Below are positions 36,174-49,000 of a stretch of 64,000 nt of DNA, piece by piece. Both the position numbers and the translations under genes were made by a program. Position 1 is the stretch's first letter. Each line of letters begins with the position of its first letter. The notes beneath the pieces were generated by a model. The model was not told the origin of the DNA, ran no database searches, and worked only from the letters and a program-made list of their open reading frames with translations. The DNA is from Plicaturopsis crispa FD-325 SS-3 (taxonomy: Eukaryota > Basidiomycota > Agaricomycetes > Amylocorticiales > Amylocorticiaceae), in contig KN832569.1 of the NCBI GenBank assembly GCA_000827205.1, forward strand, positions 68,328 to 132,327, in the 5' to 3' direction.

Positions 36174-37269
36174 TTATTCTTTTATCCGAGGACAGATATT
36201 CGGTATCACTGGTGTCCTTATGTTCCTCTGATATCCCGTTCGACAATACCTGCAAGGCCCCACGTTCGTTCATTTGTGTCCTTGTACCGCAACCAGAAAA
36301 TCGCAAAGTCTGAATTTCGGCCCATGTGCTTTCGCAATGGAAGTCGACGATCAAAAGATCGTCTGCAGTCAGCTGTAGTCTGCAAGGATCTGAGACGATG
36401 TCACCGATTTAAATAGAACGGACAGCGATTAACTCGAAAGGCAAAGAGCGTAACGCGAAATGCACTGCCAGGCAAAAATAGAACTTTGATGACGAACGAT
36501 CATTCGACTCTTGCTGCTCGGAGTCTTGCACATGCTTCACTGAAGTCTAGAGTAAGTAACTGACGCAAGTAAGTCACCAGATACCTTAAGTGTTCACAGA
36601 CATTCACCGGGAGTACGACTCGGGTGCGACACCAGATAATCAGCATGGCCCCTCATCGTGACCAAAGCCGGCGGGTCACTATCACCGGTAAAATGCAGAG
36701 GACCACAAGACAAAGTGAAAATCAAATTGAACTTGATTGAGAAGAGCGAAGTCAAAATAGCCATATTTGGAAGGCAGTGTACAAGTTCTTCGGTACCTGG
36801 ACGTGCCCAAATTGCAGTGCGCCCTCGTGGTGGCGGGTCCATGACCTCCCTCCACGCTCGGGGCTGTGGACCGGCTCAGCATTATGACCTGAACATATAT
36901 CCCCATGATCAATAAAAAGTCGTAGATCGGTTTGTATCCGTGATACTGACCTTTCCGTCAGAGTCGGTCAGACGCCATTTCACTGGATTCAGCAGAAGCA
37001 GCATAGTAGTGCCGTGCTCCTTCCGATTTTATGGCCAGGTGCCTCTGCACACGCCTTTGATAGATTGCTGCACGAAGTTCGCTCCGAGTGGGGGATCGTC
37101 TCGAGAGGATACGCGACGAGTCTGTGCGTCATCGATTCCGCTCGTCTCCAGTGGTATAAAGGCTTTCGAAATTACAGCGTATTGATTTCCTGCAGCTCAT
37201 AACAATCAACCCAGTTGACCAGTTTACACATTGCAATCTCTCCTCACCAGATACCGTACCTGCACAAAT
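36174..37269. other. Intergenic with hydrophobin promoter
   Basis: 1,096 bp without a recognisable gene. The right end holds the hydrophobin core promoter (see TATA box). No inverted or tandem repeat is apparent. Confidence 0.5.
37155..37161 (+). promoter_or_regulatory. TATA box of hydrophobin gene
   Basis: TATAAAG lies 109 bp upstream of the hydrophobin ATG at 37270. Strong TATA boxes are common in the highly expressed hydrophobin genes of mushrooms. Confidence 0.55.
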
Positions 37270-37850
37270 ATGTTCTCTCGCATCTCGACCATCGCTCTCG
37301 GAGCGTTCATCTTCTCGGCTTTGGCCACCGCCAGTCCCGCTCCTTGGGGTGCCCCGAGCCCGAGCCCCAGTCCGAGCAAGGCTCCCCCGGTTACTGTGAC
37401 CGTTACCGCTGTAAGCTCCCATTCAAGCATCATTTTTTGTGCACATACTCACCCACGTACGTCGCAGACGGCGCCCGTAAGCACGGTCACCACCCCAGCT
37501 AGTCAGTGCAACACGGGAGGCCTCCAGTGCTGCAAGACCGTTGAGAGTGTAAGCACCTTTGGTCCAAAAGCAGACGCTGTACTCACATTGCCGTTTAGTC
37601 CAAGAGCAAGGATGCCAGTGCTCTTCTCGTACTGCTTGGAATCGTCACCAAAGACGTGCTCGTTGGGCTAGGATGTTCCCCGATCAGTGTGATCGGCGGA
37701 GGAGCCAACTGTGTCCAACAGCCAGTGTGCTGCGAGAACAACAATTTCGTAAGCTTATATGCTCCATGGCGTATATCCCGGACGCTCATACTTCAACAAC
37801 AGAGCGGCCTCATTAACATAGGCTGTACCCCCATCAACCTTGCGCTCTAA
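37270..37850 (+). CDS. Class I hydrophobin
   Basis: Four exons, join(37270..37410, 37468..37548, 37599..37748, 37803..37850), give 139 residues. Hydrophobins are secreted, self-assembling surface proteins that coat aerial hyphae and fruiting bodies. The signal peptide is [23 protein letters not shown]. The eight cysteines follow the class pattern [47 protein letters not shown]. The long spacing between the first CC and the third Cys and the hydrophobic LLVLLGIV stretch fit class I. Between signal and first Cys is a Pro/Ser/Thr-rich linker ([20 protein letters not shown]). The final exon encodes only 15 residues. Confidence 0.93.
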
Positions 37851-38919
37851 GCGAAGACGTCTGAGCACGATAGCATTGGTACTTTGAGGCAGTGAAGCAT
37901 GCGTGGTGTATTTCTTTGGTTCCAGTTCTCTTGCAGCATGTTTGTATGATTTGGGGTGTTTTGCGACAATCCAAGTCGCTCAGGTTTACGCGTACAGGAA
38001 CTGCAATTCATAAGGGACTTGGAAAGACAACACGACAGCGTAAGCGCAGACACGCAATTAGATACTTTACTTGCCTAGCAAAATACCCTGGCCGAGGTCG
38101 GATGGCACAATTGCCGAAGAGCACCAAGTCAAAAGCCTTGAAGCTTGAAATGGCTCTTGTACGTACTCATGATGCACGACCGGCGGGTGGTGTAACTTCG
38201 ACTGCCCACGAGGATATTGGCAGGACGAGTGCCGTAAGTCACCTAATTCAGGAAGTTAATTAGTTAAATATAACGCGTCAACGTTGACAAGGCAGTAGTG
38301 TCCCCACTCACGTAGTGCTGGAATTCGAATTGCGTGTCAGCGCAAGACCTGCAGGGATAATATGCATCTAACGCATTCAAATTTCTCTGGACCTAAATTC
38401 GGAGCAGGAGTATTCTGCAATATTAGCGTCAAAATATTACCAAGAAACGTATGGAAACGCGCAAAACACACTCAAAAATCACACGTTATTGAGCTGAAAT
38501 ATGGCTGCATGTTTGTGACAATGCTCGCTTGCGCTGGAAACGAGTCACCGTTTGTCGTTGAGAACGAGTGTCGATTGCGGCGTGTCCTCCTCATGCATCA
38601 AAGTCGAGGACGAGGTGGCTGAAATATTGTCGGCGCTTGAATTAGATAAGCAGAAAGGTTTGCCCTCAGCCCGCGCCCCGCTCGATTTCTTGTCCACCAC
38701 CGCTTCCGGTTCTCCTCCTTACGACCCCAGTCCCCACTCAATACCTTACTTTACCCCACGTACGTCTATTTATTCTACCTGGAAGTGCTGTAGAGTGCTC
38801 TTCGATGGCGCTGGCGCGAAAGGCTCATCGCAAAGCGCGGCTCTGTCGCGTTGTTGATCCCGTCGAACCACTTTTTCAACAGGAAGCGCAGTTGCTGATT
38901 CTGGTGTTTGTCTTTCAGC
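37851..38919. other. Intergenic with beta-tubulin promoter
   Basis: 1,069 bp. Small open frames on the plus strand (for example 37892-38263) lack any family pattern. C/T-rich sequence at 38690-38770 and a possible 5'UTR intron acceptor (tctttcag) just before the tubulin ATG are seen. Confidence 0.5.
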
Positions 38920-40712
<1,793 letters not shown>

Positions 40713-41129
40713 ATTGTCCCATATCCGCGTATTTCTTTCGCTGCCGTATAACCCGCTCCTCAAAACTTAGGTATTCCATTTTATTTCTTTGGCGTCCATC
40801 ATTCTTCATCTCGATGCTCTGTTACCCCATTCAAGTTTACCCTAGTCTGCACCACCTTCTTTGTCTCTTACGATCTTCCTATTGTCTCTCATGTGGTTAA
40901 CGGAATGAAATGGCGATTTCATCGTCTCGACGTTGTGAATATCACTTTACAAGACGGTGCCCACAGCGGCGCAATCGTAAGAAAATCAGAGACGCGTCAC
41001 TTTCAATTGTAGCCGCGACGCGAAGACTCGCGAACATCGATTCTGCACTTGACTTTCCGCGCGACTTGCCGCAGTGCCGTCTATAGTACTTACTTGTGTT
41101 CTCCTTGTACCTACGAATTCAACGCCGAC
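40713..41129. other. Intergenic
   Basis: 417 bp between the beta-tubulin stop and the SLD5 start, both on the plus strand: 3'UTR of one and promoter of the other. Nothing else seen. Confidence 0.5.
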
Positions 41130-42132
41130 ATGGACTGGGATTACCATCCCGAAGGAGAGAGGGCGGCTAGCCCGTTCATCGAACGGCTCCTTCACGGCGA
41201 CGACGACGACGACGACCCCATGCGCGGGGCCGCGCCTCGCGACGACGAGACCCCGCTCCAGCGCCTCATCCGGCACTGGATGAACGAACGACACGCGCCG
41301 GACATCCTGCCCGCACAGGAGGACCTCCTGTCGCGACTGCTCGACCACATACGGCGCCAGGTACGCGTTTTGTGCGGTTGGATGGTCGGGAACGCCATAA
41401 CTGAGCGAGGCGCGTAGTCAGACACGGTGCAGCTGCTGCGCGCGGACCCGAGCGCATCGCAGGAGGAGCATTTCAGGATCATGCTCGCACAGACGGAGGT
41501 GGAACGCGTCAAGTTCATCGTGCGGTCGTATGTGCGCACTAGGCTGTTCAAGGTTAGTAGGCGCGTCTTTGTCGCGATGTGACTTTGGGTATTGAACGCT
41601 TTTTGTGATAGGTGGAAAAGTACGCGCGATACATTACTACGAACGTAGACGTTCAAAGCCGGTTGACGGGGCCGGAGCTGGATCATGCCAGAAGGTAAGA
41701 GGTACCGTTTTCGCAGTACAGGCGTGCTAACGTGCTCGATGGACACAGGCATGCCACTCTCACAGATAACCATTTCTACTATTCTGTGCTACAAAGCCTT
41801 CCTGCCGACCAGATGACACTGGACGACGAGGTGCCATTCGTGCCACCGATGAGTGAGTCCAGGGACGTGTGGGCGAAGAGTATTAACGGTGCTGATACAC
41901 TTGCAGTTACCGAGCCGGATAAATCGAGGGCTGTCTTCGTGCATGCCCGGCAGAAGTGCTCACGGATACGATTACCCGAGTGAGTACCCTTTTTGCTTTG
42001 GATAAGACATCTCTGACGGGTTTGGATGGCCACAGTGGAGGCACACTGGACATGGAGAAGGGCCACATATCGCTTCTGCCGTACGCAACCGCAGAACATC
42101 TCATCGCACGGGAGGAGGTGGAATTGGTGTAG
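41130..42132 (+). CDS. SLD5: GINS complex subunit Sld5
   Basis: Several short exons encode about 245 residues. Sld5 is one of four GINS subunits of the replicative CMG helicase. Landmarks: a short acidic N-terminal linker (HGDDDDDDPM), TPLQRLIRHWMNERHAPDILPAQEDLLSRLLDHIRRQ, VERVKFIVRSYVRTRLFKVEKYARYI (the helical core diagnostic of Sld5) and LTDNHFYYSVLQSLP, then the C-terminal beta domain with EPDKSRAVFVHARQKC and GGTLDMEKGHISLLPYATAEHLIAREEVELV. Introns follow RRQ (41360), FK, the HARR segment, PM and the RLP segment. The start Met at 41130 gives the MDWDY.. N-terminus usual for the family. Confidence 0.9.
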
Positions 42133-42331
42133 GCTCTGTGTACTGATGACCATAATCATTGACGAAATGTGACTGTGTATGTATACTAGACCTTACTAGG
42201 CCTTACTTGTAATACCGATCTTAATGAGACGCTCCGGAAGCCAGTCCATAGAAAACATACTAGCTAAGTGGTAACCGGTAACCAATTATAAATATATACC
42301 TCCAAAAAAACACGTTGAAATCGTTAAATCG

Positions 42332-44779
42332 TCAAGGAGTGAATGGATCGTGGTATCGTCCCTTGCGCCAGGCGGCCGAAGAATGTCGATGCACATCAGG
42401 ATAAAGCAATATCTGATCCTCAAACTGGTCCTCAGCTATGCTCTCCCTCGACGCCGCCCCAAGCCCCCTTACCGCACATATCCTGCCGTTAGCAAGCGTC
42501 CACCGATGTGCACGCAGCTCGGCCTTGATCTCCTTGAGCGACGCCTGGTCGTTGTCCAAAACAGCTGCGACGTCGCCTCCGAGCATGAGGCCGCTCCCCG
42601 CGAGCGAGCCGGGGTCCGCGCGCAGGGGAACGAGGTGTGCGGCCCGCCAGTGCCCAATAAGCGCAGCGAGCAGCAAGACCGCGACGATGAAGAGGCACAC
42701 CGAGAGTGCCAGTGCGGATAGTATCGAGATGGTGAGGATGTCGATTGGCTTGTCCACGTGTACTGTGACCTTTGTCTCGTTGTTTGACGCGGGGCGCAGG
42801 TAGTTCTGCAGCGCGAAGAGCGTCATGTACTGAATCAGGACGTCAGTGTATTGCCACTGGATATGAATGAAGGCGGGCTTACGTCCTGGTAGATAGAGCT
42901 TGCTGTGGAGGAGGCCCTCAGCGATTCTGAGTGGTAACGGGAAAGCATTGCAACGACGTACTTAGATTGTAGAGCCCATGACCTGCATACGCGGCAGAGA
43001 GGCCACCGGGATAATTGAGGGCCGACTGTGCACAATAATCATTAGTTACTTCACGTGGAGCTGAACCGTGGTTACACTTGCCTCGTACATCACTGATACG
43101 AGAGCAAACATAACTGCCTGTCGGCGTTGTTCCACTATAGGCCCATAAAGTGAGGTGTCGAAATAGAACCCGTTGAAGGCGGCCGTGCCATTCAGGAAGC
43201 TAAGATTCTGGGGATTGGACGGTGTCGAATTTCGTACTGCAGCCACGGCCATGGTGTCCGCTACAATCGTTGCTTGCACGTCTAGAGATTGTACCGTTGG
43301 GTTGCACGCCATCTTCAAGGAGCCATAATGAACATCGACCATAGCCATAGCTTCCGTTTTTGCTCACCAGAAAATAGTCCGGGTGGCCCACAGTATACAT
43401 ATCGGCTGCATTACCTGGCTGTGGCGTGAACATCCAGTACAGCAGTGTTTGCAGCTCGGGATTCGTTTGGTTGTTGTAGTTGTACACAGTTGCATTACTG
43501 TGAAATGTCATGTTAGAACGGGCTACGCTATCGTATGCAATGCGATCTCACTTACAATTGCGTCGAACCGATGGCTCTGTGGCGGGGAAAAAGCAATCAG
43601 ATTAAACAAAAGACACGTGCGATCATAGCCACCCACGGTAATTGCTGAGAGCCGTAGTCGATACCAGTCTTGTTGCCTTTAATGCTCACCAGCCACCGAA
43701 AGTAGGTACTAGTTGACGACATGTTCTGATATGTAATGGTCGTAGGCTCGCAGTTAGCGTTGACCCGAATACTCGGCATAACACCTGTTATAGTCGAGTT
43801 TGCTATGTCGAATGCACCCGCAGAGAATTTTGGGATCACGTAACCATTTGCGGTCGTCCACGATGGCATCCTCGAATTCGTGGAGAAGATAGAAGCCAGT
43901 GTGTTGGTGGCACTGTAAGCAGGAAGTAAGGCATCCCAGCTATCTACAGTTAATGCTCAGGTTTTATAGAAATACTTCTAGCACGCTGAGGAGCTCACCA
44001 GGTTGGCCGATTTCCTGTGTTACAGTCACAGGAATGTTTACGTGGTCGAAGTCAGCACCTGCAACAAAAAGAGACGATGCCAAAGGCGAAAGCAGTGCAC
44101 AAAAAAGCGTCGCTAGCGTGCTGCATATTGGTAAGTAAATACTGAGGTTAACAGAGATGACTCCAATCCAGGGCTTACCTGCAGGTGACTACCCAATGCT
44201 TGTTCTTCAACGCGTATGACCACACGAGATACCGCGGGGCACTGACATAATCCAGCAAAAGACTGTGGTCCGCCGACGCGTCACCTTTAATAAGGTTCAC
44301 GAAGGGCTGTAACCGCTTCAAAGAGTAATCCATCGACGATACAATGGCAGCGATGGCTACCGTGACTATGACTGGAGGTATTGTCCATAAATAATGTTGA
44401 TACCGGTTGGCCCTATACATGAAGTGGTCAACGAACATATGCTCACGATAGAACACGAGCACTCACGTATTAATGCGACCTAAATAACACCATCCACAAT
44501 GTTTAGGTGACCGAGTTACGATTTAGAAGAGTCGGGTGGCTCACCAAACGTTTTTCTTTCCAGTGCGAGCCCCAAAACCAGGATCACAGCTATAAGTGAT
44601 AATAAGGCCACTACCACGGTTAACCCTACGCGTTTCTTCAGGACCGTAGGTCGAAAAAGACCTCCGCCGTTCGATTGGGACGTCCATGTCGACGTTCGCC
44701 TCAAGCTGAGGACGGAGGCGCGGTTTCCCTGCACTTTGCTCAAAGAGATGTCCTCTCTACGCCCTGCGCGTCCCGGCAT
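42332..44779 (-). CDS. Polytopic membrane protein, DUF3433-like, copy B
   Basis: Paralogue of the gene at 33709-36173, on the opposite strand. The order is the same: basic N-terminus (MPGRAGRREDISLSK), first membrane segment (VGLTVVVALLSLIAVILVLGLAL), a 13-nt exon (GRINT junction), RYQHYLWTIPPVIVTVAIAAI, SLKRLQPFVNLIKGDASADHSLLLDYVSAPRYLVW, glycosylation-rich outer domain with EQRRQAVMFALVSVMYE, last membrane segment (SALALSVCLFIVAVLLLAALIGHWRAAHL) and LGGDVAAVLDND tail. Intron positions match copy A where checked. By eye the C-terminal third is about 75% identical to copy A and the outer domain less so. Both copies look intact. Function unknown. Confidence 0.7.
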
Positions 44780-45244
44780 CGACGGTCAGACCAAAGTAGT
44801 TTTCAACCGTGGGTGACGTCGTGAAGTAGCGGAGGGGGCTGCTGTGTTGCAAATTTACCAGGGGGAAAGCGTGTCCTTTTACGCGTGTGAGGGCTACGCT
44901 GAGGAACGCGCCAAGCCCAGTGAAAATCGGTGCGCGGGATATCTAAGTCCTACGCGCCAAGGATCACATACCCTGTTGTACAGGCTTGTCCAGGGCAGTA
45001 AGCGCCCATAATGAAGAATCGAAGGAGTATGTAATGGCACACTGTCACTATTTGATCCCCATTGGGTCTATCTGAATCATTTAGGTGACTAGATTATCAC
45101 CCGGCGATCAGTCAACGAGGTTGCAGGCGTTTCGAGCACTGCCATGTCGTACCTGGAGCTACAGAGACAAGGAATAGAGAGTCAAAAAAAGTGGCTGGTT
45201 CGTACTTCAGTAGGATTCGAGTCGAGTCGAGAACAGTGTACTTA
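44780..45244. other. Intergenic
   Basis: 465 bp upstream of DUF3433 copy B, up to the MITE. It holds that gene's promoter; nothing else recognised. Confidence 0.45.
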
Positions 45245-45748
45245 GAGCCTGTTCGGCTGAAAAGAACCTGGCCAGGTTTTGGGCCAGTTCTTTCTGGCGT
45301 GACAGCGGCTAACCGGCGCGATAATTGCCGGTCACTTTGAGCAAAACTCTTTCCGTCGCCGAGCACTTGCCGAGCAGGGTCGGAGTTCGGAAACAACAGT
45401 GCGAATATCAATGCATGAGCGCGTCCTCATCATTCACTGTCAATTTTGCGCGTAAGCCTGCCTGTCAGAGCCCCCATTGGATGGGCTGTGATTTCCAACA
45501 GCAAGAAATTGAAGAGAGTGACAATATAAGTACCACTTAACGCGCACCGTACTACGCGCGACGCGCGACTGACGCGCGTTTGTTCCGAAAGTTCTCACGG
45601 AAATCAATCAGTCACCCCAGGGTGTCGAAAAGTCACGTATCAGTCACAGAAAGTCACAGACATCGCCGAGTACGCCGAGTACCAGTTTCTCTCATTTGGC
45701 GGAAAGAACCTGGCCAAAGAACCAGGTTCTTTTCAGCCGAACAGGCTC
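45245..45748. mobile_element. MITE with TTA target-site duplications (Tourist/PIF-Harbinger-like)
   Basis: A 504-bp non-coding element. The left end reads GAGCCTGTTCGGCTGAAAAG and continues AACCTGG; the right end is the exact reverse complement over 27 bp, with imperfect inverted repetition of a further 20 or so bases. The trinucleotide TTA flanks both ends (45242-45244 and 45749-45751). TTA duplications and ends of this kind are typical of Tourist-like MITEs mobilised by PIF/Harbinger transposases; family assignment is by analogy. It has no transposase frame, so it is non-autonomous. A GC-rich alternating tract (gcgcgacgcgcgactgacgcgcg) is near 45555. Confidence 0.8.
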
Positions 45749-45751
45749 TTA

Positions 45752-46028
45752 GTTGCCTTGCAATACCACACAAACGCCACGGGTGCCAAAGCTGCCAGTG
45801 GTGGACTCAACTTTGAATAGTTTATGCATCATGGCAAGGGCCAAGACTTGTAAGAGCGGTTCGCTTTGATCATGAATGCCAGTAGAATGTATAGTACTAT
45901 GCCACGAGCTACCGCTATACTAAATGCTCGGTCCGTTGTGTCCCAAATGCCTTGGCGGCAAACCACTTTTGTCGTACAAGATATTATATGATTCTGTCTT
46001 CCCCTCGTAATAGTCGTACTTTCGCTGT
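45752..46028. other. Intergenic
   Basis: 277 bp between the MITE and the URA2 stop codon, i.e. the URA2 3' flank. Nothing recognised. Confidence 0.4.
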
Positions 46029-49000
46029 TTATCCCATCACGCTGCACAAGAGGGCCATCCGGATCTAGAGGACAAAATCAGCAACATCTCACGACCGCTC
46101 CTAGACAACTCACAAAGAGGCCATATCGCATCTGCCGGAAGTAGACGGCTCGGCGGGAGTCGAAGTCGACCTCCGGGTCGATTTCTGTGAAGGCGAATCA
46201 TCAGCGAGGTCGGAGGGACGAAGATCGATGATACATACCATTAACTCGCGGCAGAGGATGCATCACGATCATCTCTTCCTTTGCGCGCGAAAGGACTGCG
46301 TGGTCAATCCTATACACGTCTTTCACCTTCGCCCATTCGCTCTCGCTCTCGAAACGTTCCTTCTGTATCCGCGTGACGTACAGCACGTCGGTATCAGCCA
46401 GGACCTCGTCGAGAGATTCGCACTGGTGCACGGTGACCCCGGCCTTGCGTGCTGCGGTGATGACGCTGGCCGGCATCGCAAGCGATTGTGGCGAGACGAA
46501 GTTCAGGCGAACGGAATATAGGCATAGCAGTGTCACCAAGCTATGCACGGTCCTCCCATTTTTCAGATCACCGAGGAGGGTGATGGTCCGGCCGTTCACT
46601 GTGCCCAGCTCGGACCGGATAGTGTAGATGTCCAGGAGGGCCTAAATGAGATGGATATCATATTTGAGTATGCTATTGTATCACTATGTTCAAGTACGCA
46701 CCTGAGTGGGGTGTTCTCCAACACCGTCACCCGCGTTCACTATCGGGACGGGAGAGAATTTTGCAGCGAGCTGCGAGCTGCCGACGGCGGGGTGCCGTAT
46801 GACGATCGCATCTGCGTAGCACCCTAGCGTTCGAATGGTGTCCGGAAGGCTCTCTCCCTTCAGGACGGAAGAGTTATCCGCAGTGACCTGGACTACCTCC
46901 CCTCCGCATCGTTTCATTGCGGCATCAAAGGACGAGCTTGTTCGGGTGGAGGGCTCGTAGAAAAGAGTGCAGAGGACTTTTCCTTTGAGTATATCCAGGG
47001 TGCCATTGCGCTCCACCTGCAGCCGCATCTCATGCGCGAGGGAGAACAAGTCGTACATGTCGCGCTGGGTAAATTGTTTGACCGATAGGATGTGTCGGCG
47101 ATGGAACGCTGGGTGCGGAAGCAGGTGGGTGAATACGTGAGGCGTAGGAATTGACCCATGGAGTCCAGTGGTGATAGACTGGGATGCCCCGGCAGAGGTC
47201 AGGGACATGAAGTTTGCCTGTGCCGACGCATCGGATGTCCTTTGAGCAGGAGTCGTGAGATCGGGTCTGGGTGCCGCTGAGGAAACGCTTCCCGCTCGCT
47301 CGGTTCGGCCATGCGCAATCGTTGCGCTCGATATATCCCTGCCTAGGGCAGAAGACGAAAGAGCCCCATCCAGATAGACGGTGTGTCCGTGGACTACGAC
47401 TCTGTGAATGGCGCCCGTGACCGGACTGCGCTCTAGGGGTGACCAGCAGCTGTTCCGCTTTGCGAAAAGACCAAGACGACCGACTACGACCTCCACATGC
47501 GTGTTGACTTGATCGGGTAGTCCGAAAATGCGTATGGGATTATCGTGTAGTCGAATCCGAATGTCGTCCAGGGTCAGACGCCCGTCTGTAACCGCGGTAA
47601 GCAGGAGGGGTAGCGTCTCTTCGATGCCCGTCCAAGGCGTGGGTGACTTTTCGAGCTCCAGTGCGAGATGATAAGGCGTAGCACCAACAGAAAATGCGTC
47701 GATAACATCCAAGTTCTTCCATAAAGTCTTTTGGTCCGCCGCCGTGGGGAGGGACTTGGATTGGGGGAACTGATCCTGGTTGAAGAAAAGGGCAAAGACG
47801 GAGACATCGCACGTAACCTTGAGCTGCTTGGCCTTACTCAAGGAAATAAGCAACAGGTCATCTTTGTTCCGCACGTCAGTGACATGCACACTACGGCCGT
47901 TGAGGCTCGCTAGTAGCAGAATCGAGGCAAGGTCAGAGCCCTTCGCGTCAGTTACAATCGGCTTGTTGGCGGGCCAGGCTGCGAAATGAGCGGCGATGGT
48001 GGAGATTTGGGTCGCCACAGAGTCAACTTGCAGTGGGACAAACAACGATTTCGTATCAGCTTGTATCTCCTCGTCCAGAGTTGCTACATTTGAATCGGTT
48101 GCGGTGATGCTGAACGAGTAGTTGCAGTGCGCAGATCCCGTCGCGTTGGCATGTGCGTGTTCGAGTGATAGATGATCGACGATCTTGTCGGCGCCGCCCA
48201 AAGGAAGGAATAGGGCGGTCGTGAAACCCGCACTGATAGAAGCTTTGGTGGTCTTCGCGAAGTCGTCGCTGTCGCCCACTGTGAGGCTGGGGACGAAAGC
48301 GGCAACGTTGATGAGGCCCGGGAATGTATGGGTACGATGGGAGCTCTTGGAGTCGACGGCCGAGACATCTAGAGGAAGCTTGCGTACAAGAGCCTCAGCG
48401 AGCAGCTTGGCGTTTTTCACGTTAGTGATCAAAGGTACAGCGAAGTCGACAGCCATACGACGCGTGCGGTATCCTTTGCTAGTATAACTGGCTGGCCGGC
48501 GGTAGTGGTTTTTGGACGGAAGATTGATGTACATATCGATCAAGTTGTTAGCTAGATGTTGTGTGAGCGAATATTCGGACTTTTGCTCGTCACGGCTATC
48601 CTCCGGGAGCGTTTCGAGGTACTAGAAGAGATCGTTGATTTAGAGATGAAGTGCTGAGACGATGGCAATAAACATACCTTGCAAGGAACATTGTGTTCTG
48701 TGAAGAAATCAGCGGTCCCAGAAGTCGCAAAGATATTGTACCCCGCAGCGTGGAGCTTTTGGACGGACTGCAGAATTTCGAGTTTTTCTCGATAGCTGCC
48801 GACAGAGAACAGAATGTTCTTCTTCGGCGGGATGATTCCAGTAGCGATGAGGCCTTTCAGATATGCCTCATATTTATCGGTTCCGAAACACGCAACCTCT
48901 CCTGTCGATGCCATTTCCACGCCAAGCACTGGGTCGGCTCCGGATAGTCGGCTAAAGCTGAACTGGGGCACTTTCACGCCAACATAGTCGGGAGGAAGAC

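Noticed and set aside
37892-38263. Possible 123-residue gene upstream of beta-tubulin
   Set aside because: No homology pattern, no supporting introns, composition like intergenic sequence.
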